NCBI RefSeq assembly: GCF_001831475.1
Contig: NZ_CP017688.1
Coordinates: 2,046,001-2,110,000 of the forward strand
DNA: 64,000 bases
Direction of reading: 5' to 3'
From: Flavobacterium crassostreae
Lineage (GTDB): Bacteria > Bacteroidota > Bacteroidia > Flavobacteriales > Flavobacteriaceae
The translations under genes and the position numbers were made by a program. This document shows, piece by piece, positions 34,892-45,902 of this stretch (its first letter is position 1; every line of letters begins with the position of its first letter). Below the pieces are notes generated by a model. It made no database searches. It was not told the origin of the DNA and saw only the letters and a list, made by a program, of their open reading frames with translations.

Positions 34892-35680
34892 TTAGTCTTT
34901 TACTACTTTATCATTTAGTGTATCTGAAATACTTTTTTGAAGTGAATTCAGATAGGCTGCAATACTCCAGGCCACTTTATAGCCGTTGGAGGATAACTCA
35001 ATACCGCTAATGATTTCGGGAGCGGTTTTAAATTGAAATGGAGTTGTCGTGCCTAGTATTTCATTTACCATATTTTTAATAGCTGTTTGTTGCTCTTCTG
35101 GCAAGTCAAAAGCACTTTGAATAAGAACAGTATCTTGTTTTTCAGGTTGGTTGGAACCCATTTTGAAGGCTTCTAGAAATTGTTCCTTTTCTTCTTTTTG
35201 CAACTCTTTTAATCGGGTGATAAATACCTTGGTAGATTGTTCTTCCAAACTAAGCGAAGCAAGATCGTTAAGTGTTTTTTTGGCTATAGCAAAAACTTCT
35301 TTTTGTGCCTTTTGCGCAAGATCACGATTTAGGTTTTCTTGCATTTCGGCTACTGATTTTTCGAGTTTAGAACGCAATTCTGCGGCTTCATTTCGTGCCG
35401 ATTCAAGGAGTTTTTCTTTTTCTTTATTGGTTTCTGCAATCGCTTGATCCATCAGTCCCTTTTTTTCTTTATCGAAAGACTCGTTTTTCTGCTTGAATGC
35501 CGTTTGTTCTTTTTTAGCCAAGGCATCTTTTGCTTCAGCGGCATTAATTTTTCCAGCTATATTTTTTTCGCGTTCGTCAATAGCTTTCAGTATCGGTTTG
35601 TATAGAAATCGTTTCAGCAACCACACCAATACGATGAAGTTAACGAGCTGTGCTAGTACTGTGAACCAATTGATTTGCAT
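34892..35680 (-). CDS. atpF: N-type ATPase b subunit with delta-like C-terminus
   Basis: The 262-residue subunit has one N-terminal membrane helix (WFTVLAQLVNFIVLVWLLKRFLYKPI, in two parts), a long coiled coil and about 100 extra C-terminal residues that may replace the missing delta subunit. No separate atpH gene is present in the operon, consistent with N-type enzymes. It forms the peripheral stalk. Confidence 0.92.
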   Translation of the reverse strand: MQINWFTVLAQLVNFIVLVWLLKRFLYKPILKAIDEREKNIAGKINAAEAKDALAKKEQTAFKQKNESFDKEKKGLMDQAIAETNKEKEKLLESARNEAAELRSKLEKSVAEMQENLNRDLAQKAQKEVFAIAKKTLNDLASLSLEEQSTKVFITRLKELQKEEKEQFLEAFKMGSNQPEKQDTVLIQSAFDLPEEQQTAIKNMVNEILGTTTPFQFKTAPEIISGIELSSNGYKVAWSIAAYLNSLQKSISDTLNDKVVKD

Positions 35681-35691
35681 TTTTGTTGGGT

Positions 35692-35958
35692 TTATTTAAT
35701 AATGAAATTCCAAAACGGATTGGCAAAAATGAGAATCATCGAAACCACAAAACAATAGATGGCTGTTGACTCTATCATGGCTAATCCCACAAAAAGTGTT
35801 CTGGTAATGGTAGGAGCAGCATCGGGCTGCTGTGCAATTGAGGTTAAAGCCGTTGCTAAAGCTTTTCCTTCGCTTAGGGCAGGGAACATGCAACCAATTC
35901 CGGTTGTAAGTCCAGCAGTAATAATTGAGACTACTGCAATGATTGAAATACTATCCAT
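35692..35958 (-). CDS. atpE: N-type ATPase c subunit (two-carboxylate type)
   Basis: The 88-residue hairpin has AQQPDA as the loop. Helix 2 has AMIESTAIY, where Glu63, Ser64, Thr65 and Tyr68 match the Na+-type binding pattern. Helix 1 has SEG with Glu30 at the position of the Gln that ligates Na+ in Ilyobacter. Two carboxylates per hairpin are a mark of N-ATPases, whose ion preference is disputed (one studied case is H+ selective). Confidence 0.95.
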   Translation of the reverse strand: MDSISIIAVVSIITAGLTTGIGCMFPALSEGKALATALTSIAQQPDAAPTITRTLFVGLAMIESTAIYCFVVSMILIFANPFWNFIIK

Positions 35959-35960
35959 TT

Positions 35961-36671
35961 TTAATTCTTTTTATTATTTATACTAGTTTTTTGTTTCTTC
36001 TTTTTTCTGCCTTCCTCCACGGCAGCTGCAATGTAAACAGTTGCCAAAATGGCGAATATATACGCTTGTACTACACCCGTAAGTAAACCAAGAACTTTCA
36101 TTACGATTGGGAACAAAAACGGCGTTATGCTTAATAAAATCGCTATGATTAAGCCACCGCTCATCATGTTTCCAAACAGTCGTACTGCTAGAGCCAATGT
36201 TCGGGTTATGTCGCTAATGAGGTTAAATGGCAACATGATAAATGTGGGTTGGATATAGGTCTTCAGATATCCTAACACGCCTGTTTTTGCAATTCCAAAA
36301 TAGGGCACAGCTAGAAACACACAAATTGCAAGGGCTGTTGTAGTAGAGAGCGAACCCGTAGGCGGCTCATACCACGGCAATATGATGAGCACATTGGAAA
36401 TGACAATAAATAAAAACAGCGTACCAATAAATCCGATATACTCTTTTGGATTCTTCAGACCGATTTCTTCAATCTGATCGTTAATCCCTACTACCAACAT
36501 TTCAAAAAAACATTGCCAGCGCGAGATTTGAATACCGGTCTTCAGTTTTCGAGTTATTAAAAGTGCCGCAACAACCAACAATACCATTACGGCCCATGTC
36601 GTTACGATGGTCAGGTTGATGGTTATAAAACCATACTCCCAAAAAATAGTTTCGTCAGGGCTTAGCTTCAT
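35961..36671 (-). CDS. atpB: N-type ATPase a subunit
   Basis: The 236-residue membrane subunit has LALAVRLFGNMMSGG, carrying the essential Arg, and VVQAYIFAILATVYIAAAVEEG, the conserved C-terminal helix. It starts inside the atpR stop region. It forms the ion half-channels with the c-ring. Confidence 0.94.
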   Translation of the reverse strand: MKLSPDETIFWEYGFITINLTIVTTWAVMVLLVVAALLITRKLKTGIQISRWQCFFEMLVVGINDQIEEIGLKNPKEYIGFIGTLFLFIVISNVLIILPWYEPPTGSLSTTTALAICVFLAVPYFGIAKTGVLGYLKTYIQPTFIMLPFNLISDITRTLALAVRLFGNMMSGGLIIAILLSITPFLFPIVMKVLGLLTGVVQAYIFAILATVYIAAAVEEGRKKKKQKTSINNKKN

Positions 36672-36975
36672 GATATACCTCCTTTATTTTTCGTTTTTTG
36701 TCTCTTGATTTTGTGTAATAGGTAACCAAAATTCGGGCTACGATAAAACCAATTAGACTCATAATAATGCGTTCCAAACCTCCTTGTACAATGAGATAAA
36801 AACCAATTAATACCACAGCTAAGCGTAAAAATAAACTGCTAAAAAACCATATTGCTGGTGTTTTTGCACCAACCGCTTTTTTGACGGTAAACCAAAGTCC
36901 GCCAAAGAAAATAATCCCTAGTAATGTGCCTTCTATAAAAGCTAAAATCTGGTGTAAAATATCACTCATCGTCAT
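36655..36975 (-). CDS. atpR: N-type ATPase accessory subunit AtpR
   Basis: The 106-residue protein has three membrane helices, with Arg residues inside the hydrophobic stretches (FLRLAVVLIGF and FIVARILVTY), as described for AtpR. It overlaps atpQ upstream (14 bp) and atpB downstream (17 bp). It is found only in N-ATPase operons and may assist c-ring assembly or ion selectivity. Confidence 0.9.
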   Translation of the reverse strand: MTMSDILHQILAFIEGTLLGIIFFGGLWFTVKKAVGAKTPAIWFFSSLFLRLAVVLIGFYLIVQGGLERIIMSLIGFIVARILVTYYTKSRDKKRKIKEVYHEAKP

Positions 36976-37282
36976 TGTTTTGATTTATTTCTTTATGTTC
37001 TTTGTTTATCCAATTCCAAGCAATGATGCATCCCACAAACAATCCTATAATCAATCCGCTTAACGTCCATGAAAAGGTTTCTGGATATGCTTTGTCTAAC
37101 CATACCCCAAATAAAGCACCCAACAAGGTAGGAACAACAACCGCCCAACCGACAATTCCCATCATGCCTAGACCCATCCAAATCCCTCGATTGTCGTTGT
37201 GTAAAGCTTTCAACTTGCGCTGGGCTTTTTCACCCACTTTTTTGCTAAAATCTGCCGCTTCTTTATCTTCGTTGGGTTGCAT
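36962..37282 (-). CDS. atpQ: N-type ATPase accessory subunit AtpQ (AtpI-like)
   Basis: The 106-residue protein has a charged N-terminus, then two helices GMMGIVGWAVVVPTLLGALFGVWLDKAYPETFSWTLSGLIIGLFVGCIIAW (in parts). The GxxxGxWLD motif is that of AtpI-type assembly proteins. Position between atpC and atpR fits the N-ATPase order. Confidence 0.9.
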   Translation of the reverse strand: MQPNEDKEAADFSKKVGEKAQRKLKALHNDNRGIWMGLGMMGIVGWAVVVPTLLGALFGVWLDKAYPETFSWTLSGLIIGLFVGCIIAWNWINKEHKEINQNNDDE

Positions 37283-37284
37283 AA

Positions 37285-37674
37285 TTATTCTTTTTGAAAT
37301 TGCTTCATACTGTATAAAAACCCACTCTCCATTTTTGCCATAGAGACCCGTAAATCTCTTTCGCTATCATCTAACTTCTTGAATTCTTCTTCGACCGATT
37401 CATGAAGTTTTGCTAAGTCGGTTCCTCCAAAAGCATTTCGCACTGATACTGTTACCAGGTTTCCTGCTTTAACCAAAATCCCTTCATTTACTGCCAGGTA
37501 ATGTTTCTTTTTGGATTCGGTTTCATACGAAAATATGCTAGGAACAATAGCCGCTACACAGTCCAATCGATTTGGCAATAAGCCAAAGGAGCCTTCGCTT
37601 GTTTCTGCAACAATGTTGCTGACGTTTTTAATTTTAGCAAAAATGCGGTAGGGTAGTAGAATTTTTAGGTCCAT
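37285..37674 (-). CDS. atpC: N-type ATPase epsilon subunit
   Basis: The 129-residue protein has an N-terminal beta-sandwich (LLPYRIFAKI, EGSFGLLPNRLDCVAAIVPS) and a C-terminal helical pair. It probably links the gamma subunit and c-ring. It follows atpD with a 14-bp gap. Confidence 0.92.
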   Translation of the reverse strand: MDLKILLPYRIFAKIKNVSNIVAETSEGSFGLLPNRLDCVAAIVPSIFSYETESKKKHYLAVNEGILVKAGNLVTVSVRNAFGGTDLAKLHESVEEEFKKLDDSERDLRVSMAKMESGFLYSMKQFQKE

Positions 37675-37688
37675 GTTCTATTCTATTT

Positions 37689-39146
<1,458 letters not shown>

Positions 39147-39186
39147 TTAATATTTTTATTAAAATTTAAATAGTAATTATCTCTTT

Positions 39187-39194
39187 CAAAGGTA
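39187..39194 (-). promoter_or_regulatory. -7 box of the N-ATPase operon
   Basis: The minus strand reads TACCTTTG, a match to TAnnTTTG, 40 bp upstream of the atpD start. No clear -33 TTTG is seen. Confidence 0.6.
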
Positions 39195-39333
39195 GATAAC
39201 TAAAAAGGGATAAGTACTGTTTATATCATAAAAGAGTTGTAATATTCCTAAACTATGCTACAAGTTACTTTCAAAAAGATTGGCTTTTGTCTCTTATCCA
39301 TTTTTGTTGGTTTTAAAGGGTAAAGGCAAGCAA

Positions 39334-40413
39334 TTATTTACTTTTTAATTTACTTTTCAATGTTTCTATAAACACATTTTTTTTAGATCGTTCGATTTCG
39401 CCAATCAAAAATCCATAAGGTTTTAAAGGCTCGATGTAATCGCAAACAATTTTAAACATTGCAGTGATTGGGATTGCTAGAATAATTCCTGGAATTCCCC
39501 AAAGCAATTCTCCCAAAACCAAAGCGATAATAGTAAATAGAGAGTTAATTTTGACTTGTGGCCCAAGAATTAAAGGTTCTAGAATCCAACCTTGAATGAG
39601 TTGCACAGTGCCATAAACGATTAAAATACCTATTATTATTTCTATATTTGCGCCATGTAAAGTTGATACTAATACCGTCAACGTTGTGCCTGTAATATTC
39701 CCAACAAATGGTATGATTTCTAATAATCCACACAAAACGGCAAAGAAAATAGCATTTTCAACACCAATAACACTAAAACCGATACCATACATTATCCACA
39801 AAAGAAAAATCATTTTTGATAATCCGAGTAAATATTGTTGGGAAATAGATGTTACTTTCTGGATAACTTTTTGCATTTCTGCTTGTTCCGATTTTGCAGT
39901 CAATTTTACTAGAAAATTTTTGATGTGGTTTCGATAGTATAACAGAAATACAAAATAAACCAGCAATAAAACAAAACTGGATAAAAAGCTCGTAATCGAA
40001 CCGATCATTACTTGTATAATATTGGCATACGATGGTTGCTCGTTTTTTAGAATTGTATATTGTTCATCAATAGAAATATTAAAATGATTGAAAATGTAGC
40101 TCTGTAATTGAGTAGAAATTTCTATCGCTTTTTGTTTTAAAACGGCAATATCGTTAATGAGTTCTGAAATTTTGTAACCCAAAAGCGAAACCAGCATAAA
40201 AAGTAACAACAATAAACCTAAAAAGCATATAAAAACAGCCAAACCTTTTGGTAATTTTTTCTTTTCCATCCAATTACAAAAGGGCAAAAATAAAGTAGCA
40301 AGGATTCCTCCAATACAAAGTGGTATCAAGAAATCTTTAGCAAAATATAATCCTGAAATAATTAGAAAAACTAGCGTTATTTTTTTAATTAAGGATGTTA
40401 CTGATGTTGTCAT
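39334..40413 (-). CDS. AI-2E family (PerM/YdiK-like) membrane protein
   Basis: The 359-residue protein has seven to eight membrane helices and the family signatures FWLLWIMYGIGF-like central helix, LLEIIPFVGNITG and a C-terminal GKLLWGIPGIILAIPITA-type block (here LVLGELLWGIPGIILAIP). Family members are exporters of AI-2 or Na+/H+ antiporters, so the substrate here cannot be assigned. It lies on the same strand as the ATPase operon, downstream in no unit. Confidence 0.88.
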   Translation of the reverse strand: MTTSVTSLIKKITLVFLIISGLYFAKDFLIPLCIGGILATLFLPFCNWMEKKKLPKGLAVFICFLGLLLLLFMLVSLLGYKISELINDIAVLKQKAIEISTQLQSYIFNHFNISIDEQYTILKNEQPSYANIIQVMIGSITSFLSSFVLLLVYFVFLLYYRNHIKNFLVKLTAKSEQAEMQKVIQKVTSISQQYLLGLSKMIFLLWIMYGIGFSVIGVENAIFFAVLCGLLEIIPFVGNITGTTLTVLVSTLHGANIEIIIGILIVYGTVQLIQGWILEPLILGPQVKINSLFTIIALVLGELLWGIPGIILAIPITAMFKIVCDYIEPLKPYGFLIGEIERSKKNVFIETLKSKLKSK

Positions 40414-40474
40414 GAATACTTTTTTTTAGTATTTTTAATAATATTTAAACAGTTTTTTTACTGAATTATAAGTC

Positions 40475-40573
40475 TTAATTTATGGTTGTATCCGTTCTGC
40501 AAACAATACCGTATTGCGAAGATTCTGCTTCTACTAACATTTCTACAATTTGATCCGATACGTTTTTTGACAT
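40475..40573 (-). pseudogene. Relic of a TPP-dependent pyruvate-oxidase-like gene
   Basis: The minus strand encodes MSKNVSDQIVEMLVEA, which closely resembles the N-terminus of pyruvate oxidase/acetolactate-synthase-type enzymes (PoxB), then continues with 16 unrelated residues to a stop. Only 32 codons remain. The rest of the 371-bp gap between the AI-2E and desaturase genes holds no other gene that I can identify. Confidence 0.5.
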
Positions 40574-40784
40574 AAGTCGATTGATTTTTAAATTTAATTT
40601 ATTCTTATAAAATAGGTTGCACCGATTGCGCCAAGATTAGGCTAAATAATATTGCTCACGATACTGTTGGGAGCAATAAAAACTTCTTGAGCTTTGGTTT
40701 CATTTATTAAAATTTAATCGTTTGCTATAGTGCTATCACTTTACTTATTCAACATTATTTTCCTTTATTAAACAAAAATAGTTT

Positions 40785-41696
40785 CTAATTTAAAGACTCC
40801 TTTTTCTTTAAATAAATAGAATTAAATTTAATCTTAGAGGCTTCTAATTTAGATGGACTTATAAACAACATCACATATGCCTCTTTTAAGGACCTACTTT
40901 TAATCACGTCAAAGAAAATATCCTTCCATTCATGAAAATTTAAAGTAATCGGGTTATAAGAATTAATTGGTGTGGTAATGCCATAAAGGGTTTGCTCTTC
41001 CTCTGCTTGGAATGTTCCAAATAATCTGTCCCAAATAATAAGTGTTGATCCAAAGTTCTTATCTAAATATTTGTCATTACTGGAATGGTGAACTCTGTGA
41101 TGGGAAGGGGTCACAAAAACATATTCAATCGGAGCCGGCAATTTTCTAATATATTCGGTATGAATCCAAAATTGATATAGTACTTCAATTTGATGACATA
41201 TAAAAAAAAGTACAGGGTTGAAGCCCATTAAAATGACAGGGATAAAGAAGATAAATTTAATATGCTGTGTCCAACCCAATCTAAAGGCCACAGATAAATT
41301 GTATTTTTCTGAATTGTGATGTGTAACATGAGTTGCCCACCAAAAACGATTGACATGGGTTAATCTATGAGACCAGTATCTAAAAAAATCTATAGCAATA
41401 ATGCAAAGAACATAGGCCCACCATTCGCTTGGGATACTCCACGGTATAACATTATAAAAAAAAAGCATAACACCAAAGATTCCTATTTTTAATAAAGCGG
41501 AGATACCTACATTTACAAGACCAATAAATGTGGCTGATAACGTGTCTAAGCTGTTGTAATAATCTTTTTTTTGAATAATTGTAAGAATCCATTCGAGCAT
41601 AACAAGTAAAATCAGTGGAATGGCTGCAATTTGAATAATATTCAATCCTACTAGTTGATTTAACAGCATTTCCATAGTCAAAGGATTTTCTTTCAT
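40785..41696 (-). CDS. Sterol desaturase/fatty acid hydroxylase family protein
   Basis: The 303-residue membrane protein has the tripartite His motif of di-iron hydroxylases: HRLTH, HVTHH and, near the C-terminus, HHRVHH. About four to five membrane helices are predicted. Substrates of bacterial members are lipids (hopanoids, fatty acids, carotenoids), and none can be assigned here. The 624-bp gap upstream (41697-42320) is AT-rich and shows no convincing gene. Confidence 0.9.
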   Translation of the reverse strand: MKENPLTMEMLLNQLVGLNIIQIAAIPLILLVMLEWILTIIQKKDYYNSLDTLSATFIGLVNVGISALLKIGIFGVMLFFYNVIPWSIPSEWWAYVLCIIAIDFFRYWSHRLTHVNRFWWATHVTHHNSEKYNLSVAFRLGWTQHIKFIFFIPVILMGFNPVLFFICHQIEVLYQFWIHTEYIRKLPAPIEYVFVTPSHHRVHHSSNDKYLDKNFGSTLIIWDRLFGTFQAEEEQTLYGITTPINSYNPITLNFHEWKDIFFDVIKSRSLKEAYVMLFISPSKLEASKIKFNSIYLKKKESLN

Positions 41697-42320
41697 AGCA
41701 TAAAATTATAATAGCGTTGTTTGTTGTTGTATAATTTCTAAGCATTTTAACGTCTCAAAATTAAAAATGAATGCGGAGCATCTATCCGAATATTTTTATT
41801 TTCATAAGGTAGTTTTTTAAAATTTGATAACCATCATTAAGGATTTATTTAACTAATTATAAAGTACTTAAGTGGTAGTGATTCGTTGTTTAAAAGCGAT
41901 AGTTTTCTGTCAATACTCTCGGAAGTGGCGTTGTATTTCTACTATTTATTTTTATAAAGAAATGAGGTTTAAAACGTTAGTTATCAATACTATAATTTAT
42001 AATATTTCGGTAGATCGGCTTCATAAATAGCACTTGGTTCTAGGTTGGATCACTTTATGCTCGAATACTTTTTCAAAGCAACTATCTTTTTAAAACAGAG
42101 GCAACCTTTACATAGCTTCCTCACATCTTTTGAAGACCCTAAATTTCTAAATCCAAAATTTTTTCTCAAAATAGAAGTAGAATAAAGATTGGCGGTTGAT
42201 TTGATAAAATTCAGTGGAATAGCTATAAAATATAATCTGGTATTGTGCTTCCTAAAACAGAAAAAAGTGGTAAGTTTATACGATTAATTCTGCACTTATT
42301 TTTATTAAATAGATAGTTAA

Positions 42321-43412
42321 ATGAAATTCCAATACTACTCTTATTTCACCCTTTTATTTTTGGTGTTTTCTTGTTCAAAAAAAGCAGAAGCAATACAACC
42401 TACAGTTGGGGATGTAACCGAAAGTGTCTATGCATCTGGAGTGATTAAGGCGGACAATCAATATACTGTTTTTGCAACAGTAAATGGTATATTACAAACT
42501 ATAAAAGTCACTGCTGGACAAACCATTACTCAAGGACAATTATTATTCGAAATAGAAAATAAAAAAGCCGACCTTGATACTCAAAATGCGCAATTGACGT
42601 ATCAATTGAGTACAGAGAACAGTCGTTATATTCAGGATCGAATTGCTGAAATGGAAATGAAAGTGCAAGCTGCCAAAAACAAACTGATTCTTGACGAATC
42701 TCTTTGGAACAGAAATAAAAAAGTTCGAGCTCTGGAAGGTATTTCTGAGGTGGATTTTGAAGTGATAGAACTGACTTATAAAAGTTCGAAACTCAATTAT
42801 GAAAGTACTAAAAAACAATTGGCACAACTCAAGGCACAATTAGCAAACGATCAAAACCGCAATAGTAATCGACTCAAATATTCACAGGAGTCGCAAAGTG
42901 ATTATAATATAAAAAGTGCTTTTGCAGGACGTTTATTTGATGTTTTGGTCAAAGAAGGTGGCTTGGTAACCATCCAAACGCCGCTTGCCATTATAGGTAA
43001 ATCGGATTCGTTTTTATTGGAATTAGAAGTAGATGAAAATGACATGGCTCGAGTAGCCATTGGTCAAAAAGTGGTGCTAACGATGGATAGTTACAAAGGA
43101 CAAACCTTTGAAGCTAGGGTGGGTAAAATTTATCCCATTATGGACGAGCGATCTCGTACTTTTAAAATCGAAGCGCACTTTGTAAAACCACCACAAAAAC
43201 TCTATCCTAATCTAACGGCCGAAGCCAATATCGTTATCAAAACCAAGAAAAACACCATTACTATTCCCAGAAGTTATTTGATAGATAACCAATATGTGCT
43301 TGTGAATGAGGATGAAAAAAGAAACGTAAAAATAGGCTTGAGTGATTACGAAAAAGTAGAGATACTAGAAGGATTGAAAAAAGAGGAAACTATTTATACG
43401 CCAAAACAGTGA
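42321..43412 (+). CDS. HlyD/MacA-like periplasmic adaptor lipoprotein
   Basis: The 363-residue protein has a lipoprotein signal (LLFLVFSC, Cys about residue 18), a lipoyl half (VNGILQTIKVTAGQTITQGQLLFEI), a coiled-coil hairpin, the second half (SAFAGRLFDVLVKEGGLV) and a membrane-proximal barrel. It overlaps the following permease gene by 4 bp (GTGA). It is the adaptor of a MacAB-like three-gene exporter. No outer-membrane partner is encoded nearby. Confidence 0.9.
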   Translation: MKFQYYSYFTLLFLVFSCSKKAEAIQPTVGDVTESVYASGVIKADNQYTVFATVNGILQTIKVTAGQTITQGQLLFEIENKKADLDTQNAQLTYQLSTENSRYIQDRIAEMEMKVQAAKNKLILDESLWNRNKKVRALEGISEVDFEVIELTYKSSKLNYESTKKQLAQLKAQLANDQNRNSNRLKYSQESQSDYNIKSAFAGRLFDVLVKEGGLVTIQTPLAIIGKSDSFLLELEVDENDMARVAIGQKVVLTMDSYKGQTFEARVGKIYPIMDERSRTFKIEAHFVKPPQKLYPNLTAEANIVIKTKKNTITIPRSYLIDNQYVLVNEDEKRNVKIGLSDYEKVEILEGLKKEETIYTPKQ

Positions 43413-44665
43413 ATTATAGACTGATTTTAAATATCGCTTTTCACTTACTTAGAGCCAGACTCAAACAAACAATTGTTGCCGCTGTGGGGGTTGCTTTTAG
43501 TATTGCTATGTTTATCTCTTTGGTCAGTTTTATGAGCGGATTAAATGGTTTGCTAGATGGATTGATGCTTAATAGGACGCCTCATATCCGAATGTTTAAT
43601 GAAGTAAAACCATCGGAAAACCAACCTTTGTACCTGTCTGAGGACTACAAAGGGAATACCATTTTCATTCATTCGATAAAACCGAAAGATAGAGGAAAAT
43701 CGATCTACAACAGCATGTCTATTATTAGTACTTTGAAGCAAGATAAACGTATCATTGATGTTGCCCCAAAGGTAACTGCGTCTGTTTTATTTAATTCTGG
43801 AACAATTGAAATTTCGGGATTTATAAACGGGATCGATGTGGTTGCAGAAAACACTCTTTTTAAGATTAGTGATTATATAAAAGAGGGTAAATTATCTGAT
43901 TTGAATCAAAATAACAGCATTATTATCGGAAAAGGGTTGTCGGATAAGATGTTGCTTTCAAAAGGAGATATTATAAAAGTATCTACTTCAAACGGAAATT
44001 TAGCATCTTTAAAAATAGTAGGAATTTTGGAAACAGGTATCGCAGATATTGATAATATGTCGAGTTATACAGCATTGAACACGACGCAAACGTTATTGGG
44101 GCAACCTAAAAATTATATTACGGATATTCAGGTTAATCTTTATAATAAAGAATTGGCTGTGGCGATGGCTAAAGAATTCCATAGTACGTTCAATTTGGAC
44201 ACAACAGATTATTTGGCTGCCAATTTGCAATTTGAAACCGGAAGTACCGTTCGAAGCATTATTTCTTACGCAGTAGGAATCGTCTTGTTGATCGTAGCTG
44301 GTTTTGGGATTTACAATATATTGAATATGATGATCTACGAAAAAATGGATAGCATCGCAATTCTCAAAGCAACAGGGTTCTCTGGTAAGGATGTAAAATG
44401 GATTTTTATATCCCTATCCATAATCATAGGTGTTACGGGAGGTTTTTTCGGATTAATTTTCGGTTTTATTTTTTCGAGTATTATTGATATTATTCCTTTT
44501 TCATCACCATCAGTGCCTTCGGTAACCACTTATCCAATTGATTATAATAGTAGTTATTATGGCATTGGAATTGTGTTTGCCCTTTTTACAACCCTTATTT
44601 CTGGTTTGTTTCCAGCCATGAAAGCCAGTAGGGTAGATCCTGTGGAAATTATTAGAGGAAAATAA
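43409..44665 (+). CDS. FtsX/MacB-like ABC transporter permease
   Basis: The 418-residue protein has one N-terminal helix, a large extracytoplasmic domain and three C-terminal helices, with the GFGIYNILNMMIYEK and FPAMKASRVDPVEIIRG motifs of the FtsX family. It starts with GTG at 43409, overlapping the adaptor stop. It ends 1 bp before the ATPase gene. Confidence 0.92.
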   Translation: MNYRLILNIAFHLLRARLKQTIVAAVGVAFSIAMFISLVSFMSGLNGLLDGLMLNRTPHIRMFNEVKPSENQPLYLSEDYKGNTIFIHSIKPKDRGKSIYNSMSIISTLKQDKRIIDVAPKVTASVLFNSGTIEISGFINGIDVVAENTLFKISDYIKEGKLSDLNQNNSIIIGKGLSDKMLLSKGDIIKVSTSNGNLASLKIVGILETGIADIDNMSSYTALNTTQTLLGQPKNYITDIQVNLYNKELAVAMAKEFHSTFNLDTTDYLAANLQFETGSTVRSIISYAVGIVLLIVAGFGIYNILNMMIYEKMDSIAILKATGFSGKDVKWIFISLSIIIGVTGGFFGLIFGFIFSSIIDIIPFSSPSVPSVTTYPIDYNSSYYGIGIVFALFTTLISGLFPAMKASRVDPVEIIRGK

Positions 44666-44666
44666 G

Positions 44667-45344
44667 ATGAAAGAAACCGTTTTAGAAACCAAAGGCCTAA
44701 TTAAATATTTTTATAATCCCGCCAAATTTCAAGTGATTAAAAATATTAATTTAAAGATACAACAAGGAGAATTTGTATCCATTGTTGGTAAATCTGGTTG
44801 CGGCAAATCGACTTTGTTGTATTTATTATCTACCATGGATACCGATTATGAAGGACAATTATTAATCCATGATGAACTAATCACAGGACAATCAGATACG
44901 GATTTAGCTAAAATTAGAAATGAGAAAATTGGTTTTGTTTTTCAATTTCACTACCTATTGCCCGAATATAATGTGCTCAATAATGTCATGCTTCCGGGAC
45001 TGAAATTAGGAAAATATTCCAAACAAGAACTAGAGCAAAAAGCGTTGAAGCATTTAAAAACGCTAGAGATTGATCAGCATGCTCTAAAAATGCCTAATCA
45101 ATTGAGTGGTGGAGAAAAGCAGCGCGTTGCCATTGCTCGTGCCTTAATTAACGACCCCATAATAATCATGGGCGATGAACCTACGGGAAACTTGGATAGA
45201 AAAAGTGGGGATGTTGTATTTGATATTTTCAAAAAATTGGCAACAGATTATAAGCAAACCATACTCATTGTAACACATGACCCCGATTTTGCACAAAAAA
45301 CAGATAGAATCATCACCATGGACGATGGTAAAATTATTTCTTAA
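44667..45344 (+). CDS. LolD/MacB-like ABC transporter ATP-binding protein
   Basis: The 225-residue ATPase has Walker [10 protein letters not shown]-loop [16 protein letters not shown] typical of LolD, signature LSGGEKQR, Walker [13 protein letters not shown] and switch THD. It drives the FtsX-like permease, and the two together with the adaptor form the exporter. It could also act in lipoprotein trafficking, but the adaptor argues for export. Confidence 0.93.
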   Translation: MKETVLETKGLIKYFYNPAKFQVIKNINLKIQQGEFVSIVGKSGCGKSTLLYLLSTMDTDYEGQLLIHDELITGQSDTDLAKIRNEKIGFVFQFHYLLPEYNVLNNVMLPGLKLGKYSKQELEQKALKHLKTLEIDQHALKMPNQLSGGEKQRVAIARALINDPIIIMGDEPTGNLDRKSGDVVFDIFKKLATDYKQTILIVTHDPDFAQKTDRIITMDDGKIIS

Positions 45345-45396
45345 TAGCTATTTTAATATTCCAAATCAATAAAAGTAATCGGGAAAGCGGCAAAAT

Positions 45397-45438
45397 AAAA
45401 ACCGTAACTACTTAGTTAATAAGTGATTACGGTTTTTT
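45397..45438. terminator. Shared terminator between the ABC exporter operon and tmRNA
   Basis: AAAACCGTAA-rich left arm (45397-45407) pairs with TTACGGTTTT (45427-45436) and is followed by T on one strand and preceded by A on the other. It serves the plus-strand exporter and the minus-strand tmRNA. Confidence 0.75.
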
Positions 45439-45443
45439 AAAGT

Positions 45444-45836
45444 GGAGTCGCCGAGAATCGAACTCGGGTCCAAACAAGCAACTAAAGAGCTTTCTACACG
45501 TTTATTTTCTGATTGGATTTTCGATATAAAGTTAGGCCAGAAACAGCCACTCCATACGTATCTTCTTAATTTTGAAAACCACCCGAAGCTTATGGTAATC
45601 TAGGTTTATTTTTACGGTTCTCCTGAATAGAACGCCACAAACCAAGGCTTTCAAGGAGAATCCAGCTTTCCTATCTGATAGGAACGTGGCGTAATCGTAC
45701 TATAATTCGGATTATGCAGCTAAAGCGTAGTTATTTTCGCCGTGTAAAATGGTAAGATCTTATATTTACGAGCAAGGTCTCAATGCTCGACGTGCTTACT
45801 GTTCAATTCGACTTGCTGTCAAAACCAGTCGACCCC
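45444..45836 (-). ncRNA. ssrA: tmRNA (ssrA)
   Basis: The 5' end GGGGTCG pairs with CGACTCC near the 3' end to form the acceptor stem, and GTTCGATTCTCGGC gives the T-arm. The tag reading frame follows a GGC resume codon and encodes ENNYALAA then TAA (minus strand, about 45714-45740). Length is about 393 nt. CCA is not encoded, as far as I can see. It rescues ribosomes stalled on broken mRNA and tags the peptide for proteolysis. A -7 box lies about 30 bp upstream. Confidence 0.95.
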
Positions 45837-45866
45837 AATGTCAAAATAATATAAACTTTGAGACTG

Positions 45867-45874
45867 CAAAGGTA
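45867..45874 (-). promoter_or_regulatory. -7 box of tmRNA
   Basis: The minus strand reads TACCTTTG, a match to TAnnTTTG. The expected transcription start would give a short 5' leader of about 25 nt removed on maturation. Confidence 0.55.
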
Positions 45875-45902
45875 TTCTTTTTTTCTTACAATAACACAAA
45901 AA

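Noticed and set aside
42050..42169. 39-codon TTG-initiated ORF on the minus strand in the gap before the adaptor gene
   Set aside because: No start signal, high Lys/Phe content typical of random AT-rich DNA, and no homologue I recognise.
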